DNA of 39,452 nucleotides, taken from assembly GCF_039768865.1 (NCBI RefSeq), contig NZ_JBDMZQ010000062.1; one strand, 5' to 3'. Below are positions 8,006 to 15,474 of this stretch, one piece after another. The number at the start of each line of letters is the position of its first letter. Positions within the stretch are counted from its first letter, which is position 1. The position numbers were made by a program, and so were the translations under genes. Source of the DNA: Wenyingzhuangia sp039768865 (lineage in GTDB: Bacteria > Bacteroidota > Bacteroidia > Flavobacteriales > Flavobacteriaceae). The notes under the pieces are model-generated. The model searched no databases, had not been told where the DNA came from, and worked only from the letters and a program-made list of their open reading frames with translations.

Positions 8006-9451
8006 ATGAAATACACAGAAGACGATTTAAGGGAAGAACTAAAAACCCAAGAATATGAGTATGGGTTTTATACTTATTTGGACGCAGAGACTTTTCCTAA
8101 GGGATTAAATGAAGATGTTATTCGTGCCATTTCTGCAAAAAAAGAAGAGCCCCAATGGATGACAGAATGGAGATTAGATGCTTTTCGTAAATGGGAAGCT
8201 ATGGAGGAGCCAGAATGGGCTAATGTTCGTTATCAAAAACCAGATTTCCAAGACATTAGTTATTATTCAGCGCCAAAAAAGGCAGATCCTAACAAAAGTT
8301 TAGACGATGTAGATTCTGAATTGTTAGAAATGTACAAAAAATTAGGGATTTCAGTTGATGAGCAGAAAAAATTACAAAATATAGCCGTTGATATTGTCGT
8401 CGATTCAGTTTCTGTGGCGACAACTTTTAAAAAGACACTGAATGAAAAAGGAATTATTTTCTGTCCTATATCAGAGGCAATAAAAGAGCATCCAGAATTG
8501 GTAAAAAAATACATGGGTTCTGTAGTACCAAAAACTGATAATTATTACGCGGCTTTAAATTCAGCAGTGTTTACAGATGGATCTTTTTGTTACATTCCAA
8601 AAGGAGTGGCTTGTCCAATGGAATTGTCCACGTACTTCCGAATTAACGAGGGGGGTACAGGTCAATTTGAACGTACTTTAGTTATTGCAGATGAAGGCTC
8701 TTTTGTGAGTTATTTGGAAGGATGTACAGCGCCAAGTAGAGACGAAAACCAATTGCATGCTGCCGTTGTTGAGTTGGTTGCCTTAGACGATGCAGAAATT
8801 AAGTATTCTACTGTTCAGAACTGGTTTCCTGGAGATGCAGAGGGTAAAGGGGGTGTTTATAATTTTGTAACCAAGAGGGCTGTTTGTGAAAAAAACGCAA
8901 AAGTATCATGGACACAAGTAGAAACAGGTTCAGCAGTAACTTGGAAATATCCATCTTGTATTTTAAAGGGAGATAACGCGACTGGTGAATTTTACTCCAT
9001 AGCAGTTACTAACAATTATCAACAAGCGGATACAGGGACAAAAATGGTACACCTAGGGAACAATACAAAGAGTACTATAATTTCTAAAGGAATATCTGCA
9101 GGACATTCACACAATAGTTATCGTGGTTTGGTAAGAGTAAATCCCAAAGCTGAAAATGCACGTAACTTTTCACAATGTGATTCTTTATTGATGGGAGATT
9201 TATGTGGAGCTCACACTTTTCCATATATAGAAGTAAAAAACAAATCGGCCCAAATAGAGCACGAAGCAACAACAAGTAAAATAGGGGAAGACCAATTGTT
9301 TTATTGTAATCAACGTGGTATTGATACTGAAAAAGCTATTGCATTAATTGTAAATGGATTTAGTAAGGAAGTGTTAAATAAATTACCAATGGAGTTTGCT
9401 GTAGAAGCACAAAAATTATTGGAAATCAGTTTAGAAGGAAGTGTAGGATAA
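8006..9451 (+). CDS. sufB: Iron-sulfur cluster scaffold subunit SufB
   Basis: A 481-residue SufB; I prefer ATG 8006 over the TTG four codons upstream. SufB forms the SufBC2D complex on which clusters are assembled in the cytoplasm. Visible family marks are 'SYLEGCTAPSRDENQLHAAVVEL' split around the conserved Cys (about residue 245), 'GKGGVYNFVTKRA', 'GHSHNSYRGLVRV', and 'QCDSLLMGDLCGAHTFPY' near residue 400, which contains the Cys equivalent to the essential C405 of E. coli SufB. The C-terminus 'YCNQRGIDTEKAIALIVNGF' is shared with SufD. It is followed 118 bases later by sufC. Confidence 0.96.
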   Translation: MKYTEDDLREELKTQEYEYGFYTYLDAETFPKGLNEDVIRAISAKKEEPQWMTEWRLDAFRKWEAMEEPEWANVRYQKPDFQDISYYSAPKKADPNKSLDDVDSELLEMYKKLGISVDEQKKLQNIAVDIVVDSVSVATTFKKTLNEKGIIFCPISEAIKEHPELVKKYMGSVVPKTDNYYAALNSAVFTDGSFCYIPKGVACPMELSTYFRINEGGTGQFERTLVIADEGSFVSYLEGCTAPSRDENQLHAAVVELVALDDAEIKYSTVQNWFPGDAEGKGGVYNFVTKRAVCEKNAKVSWTQVETGSAVTWKYPSCILKGDNATGEFYSIAVTNNYQQADTGTKMVHLGNNTKSTIISKGISAGHSHNSYRGLVRVNPKAENARNFSQCDSLLMGDLCGAHTFPYIEVKNKSAQIEHEATTSKIGEDQLFYCNQRGIDTEKAIALIVNGFSKEVLNKLPMEFAVEAQKLLEISLEGSVG

Positions 9452-9569
9452 CACAATTTTGTCAAGTTTATTCCTGTTTTAGGTAGTGTTGGAAAACAAT
9501 AGCGAAGCAGTAAAACGAGCCATAGAAAAACACATCAAGTAAAAAAACAAAAAGCCAAAAGCTAACACA

Positions 9570-10307
9570 ATGTTAAAAATAGAAAATTTACATGCTAAAG
9601 TAGGAGATAACAATATCTTAAAAGGATTGAATATTGAAGTCAAGCCAGGTGAAGTTCATGCCATTATGGGACCAAACGGAGCTGGAAAAAGTACCTTAGC
9701 ATCTGTAGTAGCAGGAAATGAAAATTACGAAGTAACAGAAGGAAATATTTATTTAGAAGGAGAAGATTTGGAAGATTTGTCTCCAGACGAAAGAGCTCAT
9801 AAAGGAGTGTTTTTATCGTTTCAATATCCAGTAGAAATACCAGGGGTAACTGTAACAAACTTTATCAAAACAGCGATCAATACCAAAAGGAAAGCTCAAG
9901 GGCTAGAGGACATGCCTGCTTCTGAAATGTTAAAGAAAATTAGAGAAAAGTCAGCGTTATTAGAAATTGATAAAACATTTTTATCTCGTTCTTTAAACGA
10001 AGGTTTCTCTGGAGGAGAGAAAAAGCGTAATGAGATTTTTCAAATGGCAATGTTAGAGCCAAAATTAGCCATTTTAGATGAAACAGATTCAGGATTAGAT
10101 ATTGATGCCTTACGTATTGTTTCCAATGGAGTCAATAAATTAAAATCGAAAGACAATGCGGTAATTGTTATTACTCATTATCAACGTTTGTTAGACTATA
10201 TTGTTCCAGATTTTGTTCATGTTTTAGCAGATGGTAAAATTGTAAAATCAGGAGGTAAAGAATTGGCTTTAGAATTAGAGGCTAAAGGATACGATTGGTT
10301 AAAGTAG
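9570..10307 (+). CDS. sufC: Suf complex ATPase SufC
   Basis: A 245-residue soluble ABC-type ATPase that drives structural change in SufBCD during cluster assembly. Motifs: Walker A 'GPNGAGKSTLA' (about residues 33-43), Q-loop 'LSFQYPVEIPGV' (about 89), the SufC-type signature 'FSGGEKKRNE' (about 148), Walker B 'LAILDETDSGLDIDA' (about 169-183) and the H-loop 'VITHYQRLL'. The Asp-Glu-Thr-Asp-Ser-Gly sequence is characteristic of SufC. Length is typical. The gene sits 118 bases after sufB and 59 before sufD. Confidence 0.97.
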   Translation: MLKIENLHAKVGDNNILKGLNIEVKPGEVHAIMGPNGAGKSTLASVVAGNENYEVTEGNIYLEGEDLEDLSPDERAHKGVFLSFQYPVEIPGVTVTNFIKTAINTKRKAQGLEDMPASEMLKKIREKSALLEIDKTFLSRSLNEGFSGGEKKRNEIFQMAMLEPKLAILDETDSGLDIDALRIVSNGVNKLKSKDNAVIVITHYQRLLDYIVPDFVHVLADGKIVKSGGKELALELEAKGYDWLK

Positions 10308-10366
10308 ATGGTATGGTAATGGTCCAGTGCCATGATCCAGGGTGACAACTTCACAAACGAAAAAAA

Positions 10367-11674
10367 ATGAGTTTACAGAATAAATTAAAAGAAGCATTTA
10401 AGGTCACGACTAAAAATGTAACTGTAGAAGATTATAAAAAAGAAGCTTTTAAAGCTTTTTCTCAAAAAGGTTTTCCAACAACCAAAGATGAGGAATGGAA
10501 GTATACCAGCTTAAGAAGTATCTTAAAAAAGGACTACGGGATAGAAGCCGCTAAAACCAGTTCTATAGCCCCAGAAAAAATCGCTCCTTATTTGGTGGAT
10601 GGGGTAGATTCCTATAAAATGGTTTTTATCGATGGTGTTTTTCATCCTTTATTGTCAGATGCGATTGACGAGATTTCTATGAAGTTATTATCACATGCAG
10701 TTGAAGATGCTTCTTATGAGAACATTTTTAAAACCAAATATAATAGTTTAGCCAAAGGACAGAGTAGTTTGACGGATTTGAATACTGCTTTTACCAATGA
10801 AGGGGTTATTATTGAGGTAGCGAAGAGTAAAATAGTGTCAAAGCCAATAGAGTTGGTTTATTTTGCTTCGGGTGAAACTACGGCGATGTTGTTACAGCCT
10901 AGAAATTTAATCATGGTGGGTGAAAATGCCCAAGTTAAATTTATAGAACGTCATCAATCTTTATCAAATGTAGCCACTTTTACAAACGCAGTCACTGAGG
11001 TATTTGTTGCTCAAAATGGGATTTTTGATTTATATAAAGTTCAGAACGACAAAGAAGATGCTTCTTTGGTAGATGCTACTTTTGTGTCTCAGGAAAGAGA
11101 TACGATTGCATCTGTTTACACCTTTTCTTTCGGAGGAAATATCACTAGAAATAATTTGTCATTTTATCAAAATGGTTCCGGTTGTGATTCTGTTTTAAAT
11201 GGAGTCACTATTTTAAAAGAGAATCAATTGGTTGACAATCACACTTTAGTTGCACACCAGTCTCCCGATTGTCAGTCCAACGAGACCTATAAAGGGGTTT
11301 ACGGAGGAAATGCCACCGGGGTTTTTAATGGAAAAGTGATCGTAGATCAAGTAGCGCAAAGAATTAACGCTTATCAGCAAAATGATTCGTTGCTAATTTC
11401 AGACAAAGCCACCATCAATTCAAAACCTCAACTTGAAATTTTTGCAGATGATGTAAAATGTTCTCACGGTTGTACGATTGGTCAATTGGATAAATCAGCT
11501 TTGTTTTATATGCAGCAAAGAGGGATACCAAAATCAGAGGCTGAAGCGTTATTAACGTTTGCTTTTTGTTCTGATGCAGTCAAAGACATTAAAATTCCGG
11601 GATTGAAAAGGAAAATAAATCAATTGATGGCAGATAAATTGGAAGTGAATATTCAGTTTGACGAATTGTCATAA
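10367..11674 (+). CDS. sufD: Iron-sulfur cluster assembly subunit SufD
   Basis: A 435-residue SufD, the partner of SufB in the scaffold complex. The N-terminal helical part includes 'TTKDEEWKYTSLRSIL', typical of SufD. The beta-helix core contains 'VDNHTLVAHQSPDCQSNETYKGV', with the conserved His (H360 in E. coli) within this region. The C-terminus 'CSHGCTIGQLDKSALFYMQQRGI' has the usual SufD cysteines and His. It is the last suf gene: a strong terminator begins 19 bases after the stop. The expected sufS and sufE do not follow. Confidence 0.95.
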   Translation: MSLQNKLKEAFKVTTKNVTVEDYKKEAFKAFSQKGFPTTKDEEWKYTSLRSILKKDYGIEAAKTSSIAPEKIAPYLVDGVDSYKMVFIDGVFHPLLSDAIDEISMKLLSHAVEDASYENIFKTKYNSLAKGQSSLTDLNTAFTNEGVIIEVAKSKIVSKPIELVYFASGETTAMLLQPRNLIMVGENAQVKFIERHQSLSNVATFTNAVTEVFVAQNGIFDLYKVQNDKEDASLVDATFVSQERDTIASVYTFSFGGNITRNNLSFYQNGSGCDSVLNGVTILKENQLVDNHTLVAHQSPDCQSNETYKGVYGGNATGVFNGKVIVDQVAQRINAYQQNDSLLISDKATINSKPQLEIFADDVKCSHGCTIGQLDKSALFYMQQRGIPKSEAEALLTFAFCSDAVKDIKIPGLKRKINQLMADKLEVNIQFDELS

Positions 11675-11692
11675 ATGAAAGGATAAAATTAT

Positions 11693-11728
11693 AAAAAACG
11701 CGCTCATTAAATCGAGCGCGTTTTTTTT
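11693..11728. terminator. Strong terminator after sufD
   Basis: A 13-base-pair stem (11693-11705 with 11714-11726), seven pairs of it GC-rich (CGCGCTC/GAGCGCG), with an 8-base loop and a run of eight T. The left A-tract lets it also stop minus-strand transcripts from the cytochrome gene. Confidence 0.92.
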
Positions 11729-11749
11729 GGTGTCAAATTTAAAATGAAC

Positions 11750-13993
11750 CTATCTTTTTTTTGAGTCTAAAATTTGATAGAATTTTAAGTATTGTGGGTT
11801 GTTTGGTGCAATTTCTAAAAGTTGCTTAGTGTATTTTTTAGCAAGGTTTATTTCATCTACTTCATTGTGAATGTAAGCCATCAAATAAATTAAATCGGTG
11901 TTGTTTTTATTTCGATTGATTTGAGTTTTTAATATTGAAATCGCATTGTTTTCTTGTTGATTTTTGAAGTAAAGTAGGGCTAGGTTATATGCAATTCGAT
12001 CATTGTTAGGCATGTATAGAATTGCTTTTTGTAGTTGAATTATAGCCTCATTTGGTCTTCCCAATTCGTTTAGCATTAAACCATATTCGTAATTTGTCAA
12101 GCCAAAACCAGGCTCTTGTTCGATAATGGTTTTGTATGCTTCCTCAGCTTTTAGGTACTCTTTTACTTGATAATATAAATTGGCCAGAGTAGTTCTTACA
12201 ATATTATTGATTGGGTCTAATGTCAATGCCTGTTCTAAGGTTTCAATGGCTTTATGTTTTTTCCCAATTTTCTGATAGTATTCAGCACGTTTCATTCTAC
12301 CACCAGTAAACTCGGCAGTTGCTTTCAACTGATTGGCAAATTCAATTTTAACGTTGTTATAAATTCCTTTATAGTTCTCTGGTATATTTGAAAAAGAAAC
12401 CCCACTCAAGGCAAAAAAGGCCTTGACGCGAACGGCTCTTTTAGGATCTTTTAGCAGTGGTAAAACAGTTTTGTAATATTTCCCTGCGACATTTAAATCT
12501 CCTACCAAGTCTATTGTTGCAGCCTTTACTAAGGGAGATTTGTCTTGTAAAAATGCTAATACTTTAGGAATATTAATTTGTTCTGAATAATTTCTAAGGG
12601 AAGAAACTGCAGACGCTCTTGCAATATTTGGATAGATAGTATCCTGTGCCAGCATCATTAAACTATCTTTTCCTCCGACTCTTCCAAGTATACCCGGAGC
12701 TAATTTGTCTGAAAAATGGTTCTCTTTAGGAACACCGTATAGTTTCACAAACTGTTCATAAGCCCATTGATCCTCTTTGTCTTTGTGACAGCCAGTGCAG
12801 ACGTTTGGAGTTCCATATTTAAGACTCAAATCGGGTCTTGGAATTCTAAAACTATGGTCTCTTCTAAAATCATTCCCCATATAATGTTTGCCAGGCATAT
12901 GGCAATTGATGCATAAAGCTTGAGTTGTTCCCATTTGATGTTTGTGGTGGCGCTTTGTGTTAAAAGTAGCTTCCTCATGGCATTGTGTGCACAATCTATT
13001 GTCCTCATATTTTAGCTGGTTAGAATGTGGGTTATGACAATCTTTACAACTGACACCATTGTGGTACATTTTACTTTGTATGAAAGAGCCGTAGACGTAG
13101 TCTTCGTCTAGTATTTGTCCATCGGCATGGTATATGTTTTGTGTGATTAATTGAGGGAAATAATGATCTAAGAAAGTGCCTTGAGGCGTGTGGTTTAGGG
13201 TGACATTTTCTCTTCGTGCGTGACATCTTGCACAAGCGTCTACCAAAGCTTTAGAATTAACACCTATCATTTGCATACTACCATCAGTTTTGTAGTTTTC
13301 CCCATTTTTTAGAGCATGATTTACATGTTCTTTTCCCGGCCCATGACAGGCTTCACAACTCACATTTAGGATAGCAAAATTGGTTTTGTATAGGTGTTCT
13401 TTTTCATTGTAGTTTTTCTTTACGTTGGTACTATGGCAATCAGCACACATGGAGTTCCAGTTAAGACCTCCTCTGCTCCAGTGCAACCATTCTTGGTGAA
13501 TAACTTTAAAATCAGGATACAAATCATACCATTTGTTTTTTTTAGTGTCATAGGCAGTTCTTAAACATTGATAATGTCCATCAGGAAAAAGTACGATGTA
13601 TTGTTGTAGTGGGCTAATACCGAAAGTATAAAGGATCTCAAAATCGTGATTTTTACCATCACGTCCCTCAGTATTTACATAGAATTTACCTTCACGATTA
13701 AAAAAGGTAGAGGTAACACCTTGGCTTTTGTAAACCTCTCCATCAAAAGGGGCAATAATACTCAGTCTATTGGCCTTTTGCATTGACTTGTCATGGTGTG
13801 ACCCTTCCCAATCTTTAAATTGATTTGGATGGCATTCTTTACATTTTTTACTACCTACATAATGTTTGTTGGGTATGCTATCGGTGTTTGTAAAAATCGT
13901 ACTGGCATCTATTTTCCTATAATTGTTCTCTTGTTTTGGTTTACAGGAAACCATATATAAACCGAGTGTAAAATATAGTAGGATTTGTTTCAA
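11750..13993 (-). CDS. Octaheme cytochrome c lipoprotein with HEAT and TPR repeats
   Basis: A 747-residue exported electron carrier or redox enzyme. The N-terminus is a lipoprotein signal ('LGLYMVSC', Cys 17). Eight CxxCH heme-binding motifs start at about residues 51, 183, 213, 254, 316, 335, 361 and 399. A HEAT-like helical segment (about 445-540, 'ARASAVSSLRNY', 'PLVKAATIDLVGDL') and TPR repeats (about 570-735, 'AIETLEQALTLDPINN', 'AIIQLQKAILYMPNN') follow. The heme part resembles the multiheme c554/octaheme superfamily, but I cannot name a substrate. It is 26 bases downstream of the SUMF1-like lipoprotein gene on the same strand, so both are probably one operon. Its expression would need a cytochrome c maturation system elsewhere. 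Confidence 0.88.
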   Translation of the reverse strand: MKQILLYFTLGLYMVSCKPKQENNYRKIDASTIFTNTDSIPNKHYVGSKKCKECHPNQFKDWEGSHHDKSMQKANRLSIIAPFDGEVYKSQGVTSTFFNREGKFYVNTEGRDGKNHDFEILYTFGISPLQQYIVLFPDGHYQCLRTAYDTKKNKWYDLYPDFKVIHQEWLHWSRGGLNWNSMCADCHSTNVKKNYNEKEHLYKTNFAILNVSCEACHGPGKEHVNHALKNGENYKTDGSMQMIGVNSKALVDACARCHARRENVTLNHTPQGTFLDHYFPQLITQNIYHADGQILDEDYVYGSFIQSKMYHNGVSCKDCHNPHSNQLKYEDNRLCTQCHEEATFNTKRHHKHQMGTTQALCINCHMPGKHYMGNDFRRDHSFRIPRPDLSLKYGTPNVCTGCHKDKEDQWAYEQFVKLYGVPKENHFSDKLAPGILGRVGGKDSLMMLAQDTIYPNIARASAVSSLRNYSEQINIPKVLAFLQDKSPLVKAATIDLVGDLNVAGKYYKTVLPLLKDPKRAVRVKAFFALSGVSFSNIPENYKGIYNNVKIEFANQLKATAEFTGGRMKRAEYYQKIGKKHKAIETLEQALTLDPINNIVRTTLANLYYQVKEYLKAEEAYKTIIEQEPGFGLTNYEYGLMLNELGRPNEAIIQLQKAILYMPNNDRIAYNLALLYFKNQQENNAISILKTQINRNKNNTDLIYLMAYIHNEVDEINLAKKYTKQLLEIAPNNPQYLKFYQILDSKKR

Positions 13994-14019
13994 AACAGTA
14001 TGCTTAAAAAATTAGTGAT

Positions 14020-14919
14020 TTATTTGGCACATCTAAAGCCCATATTAAATATGGAGGAGTCTACAGTGTTTTGAGCTCTAAAAGTATTGGTGTAACTTAA
14101 CTCTAATGCTTTATCATACATAAAAGACCCACCTCTAGTAACTTTTACCTTTTTATTGAAAGCGTTGTCGGTGTTGTAGGGAGAAAATGTCGTAGCTGTC
14201 CATTGCCAAACGTTACCTACCATATCGTAAACCCCACTTTTACTTGCAGGAAAACTTCCAACAGGAGAGGTGTAAAGGTATCCATCAAGAACTTTTTGGT
14301 CCTGTATGGTTTTTCCATCCCAGACATTGGTCATGAAAGAGTTGTTTATTTTTGGATCATTTCCCCAAGGGTATTTCAAATTTTCTCCATTTTTAGCCGC
14401 AAATTCCCATTCGTATTCTGTGGGCAATCTTTTTCCAGCCCATTTGGCGTAAGCTGCAGCATCGTTCCAACTAACCTGAGTTACAGGATGATTGCCAATG
14501 GCTTTTTTTGCGTTAGGACCTAGAGGATATTCCCATGTAGCTCCGGAGCGTAGCATCCAGTTTAACTTTTCAAAGTCAAAAACCCCCGAGTCGCCGTAAT
14601 TCTCAGCATCCGTTATATAGTTAGTTGCATTCACAAAAACGCTAAAGTCAGAAACGGTCACAAGGTAGACATCTAAATGGAAAGGAGCTACTTTAATATT
14701 GAATGCTGGACTCTCTAAGGGTGTTCTGTCGTTTGCACCGATTGTAATATTTCCTCCTTCAAAATAAATCATATCAGAATACGCATTAGCTTTTTCATTA
14801 CTTACGCTGTCTATGCTGTGAATTTGAGCATTAGTCATTTTATTTTCTTTTTTGCTTTTGGAAGCCTCATTGCAAGAAAATAAAAAAGGAATAAATAAAA
14901 AGGAGAAATAAAATTTCAT
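14020..14919 (-). CDS. Formylglycine-generating-enzyme-like (SUMF1) lipoprotein
   Basis: A 299-residue lipoprotein (signal 'FIPFLFSC', Cys 16) with one FGE-sulfatase/SUMF1 domain (about 50-299). Family marks: 'GGNITIGAND', 'HPVTQVSWNDAAAYAKWAGKRLPTEYEWE' (split here only by length), 'YPWGND', 'GVYDMVGNVWQW', 'VTRGGSF' and C-terminal 'NMGFRCAK'. In true formylglycine-generating enzymes two cysteines before the 'RSQNTPDSS' segment bind copper and do catalysis. Here the region reads 'LSYTNTFRAQNTVDSS' with no cysteine, so sulfatase activation is unlikely. A comparable domain occurs in NirV, encoded beside nitrite reductases. It precedes the octaheme cytochrome by 26 bases, suggesting a joint periplasmic role. 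Confidence 0.87.
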   Translation of the reverse strand: MKFYFSFLFIPFLFSCNEASKSKKENKMTNAQIHSIDSVSNEKANAYSDMIYFEGGNITIGANDRTPLESPAFNIKVAPFHLDVYLVTVSDFSVFVNATNYITDAENYGDSGVFDFEKLNWMLRSGATWEYPLGPNAKKAIGNHPVTQVSWNDAAAYAKWAGKRLPTEYEWEFAAKNGENLKYPWGNDPKINNSFMTNVWDGKTIQDQKVLDGYLYTSPVGSFPASKSGVYDMVGNVWQWTATTFSPYNTDNAFNKKVKVTRGGSFMYDKALELSYTNTFRAQNTVDSSIFNMGFRCAK

Positions 14920-14973
14920 TTAATATAATTTGGTTGTCAATGCAATATTATCCATTTATATCTAAATTTGTGG

Positions 14974-15002
14974 TAAGATGTTGTAATAAGATGTTATTTT
15001 TG
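14974..15002 (+). promoter_or_regulatory. Promoter of the dCMP deaminase operon with a tandem 13-base repeat
   Basis: A perfect -7 element, TATTTTTG (14995-15002), lies 29 bases before the ATG. Immediately upstream TAAGATGTT occurs twice, at 14974 and 14987, a 13-base tandem repeat whose second copy runs into the -7 element. Another TAnnTTTG match (TAAATTTG) is at 14963-14970. The repeat could be an operator or a duplicated promoter segment. Confidence 0.5.
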
Positions 15003-15030
15003 TGAAAAGACTATTGTAATACAAGCGTAT

Positions 15031-15474
15031 ATGGATAAGGTATTGGATAAAAAACAGTTGAAATACGATACAGCGTATTTGAAAATGGCTGCTGAGTGGG
15101 CTAAACTATCGCATTGTCAAAGAAAGCAGGTAGGCGCTCTGATTGTAAAAGACAGAATGATTATTTCCGATGGTTATAATGGTACTCCAACGGGTTTTGA
15201 AAATTGTTGTGAAGATGAACATTATGAGACCAAGTGGACGGTACTCCACGCCGAGGCGAACGCAATTCTTAAAGTAGCTTCCTCAACACAGTCTACTAAA
15301 AACGCGACCTTGTACATTACTTTGTCCCCCTGTAAAGATTGTAGTAAATTAATACATCAATCAGGAATTGAAAGAGTTGTTTATGCCAGAGAATATAAAG
15401 ATACCACGGGGATAGATTTTTTAAGAAAGGCGGGGGTTAAATTATTGAAATTAGATATTGATGAAACAAAGTAA
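15031..15474 (+). CDS. Deoxycytidylate deaminase (dCMP deaminase, ComEB-like)
   Basis: A 147-residue zinc-dependent cytidine/deoxycytidylate deaminase. The zinc and proton-shuttle residues are in 'LHAEANAIL' (about residue 75) and 'LSPCKDCSKL' (about 103-112). 'CQRKQVGALIVKD' and 'DGYNGTPTGFENC' near the N-terminus are typical of dCMP deaminases rather than free-nucleoside or tRNA deaminases. It makes dUMP for thymidylate synthesis. The 3' end overlaps the S41 protease gene by 14 bases, a conserved kind of arrangement that suggests translational coupling without a shared pathway. Confidence 0.9.
   Translation: MDKVLDKKQLKYDTAYLKMAAEWAKLSHCQRKQVGALIVKDRMIISDGYNGTPTGFENCCEDEHYETKWTVLHAEANAILKVASSTQSTKNATLYITLSPCKDCSKLIHQSGIERVVYAREYKDTTGIDFLRKAGVKLLKLDIDETK

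Noticed and set aside
15461..15474. Overlap of the dCMP deaminase and S41 protease genes as a fusion or frameshift
   Set aside because: Both proteins have complete family-typical ends and the protease has its own ATG and signal anchor; this is an ordinary 14-base gene overlap.
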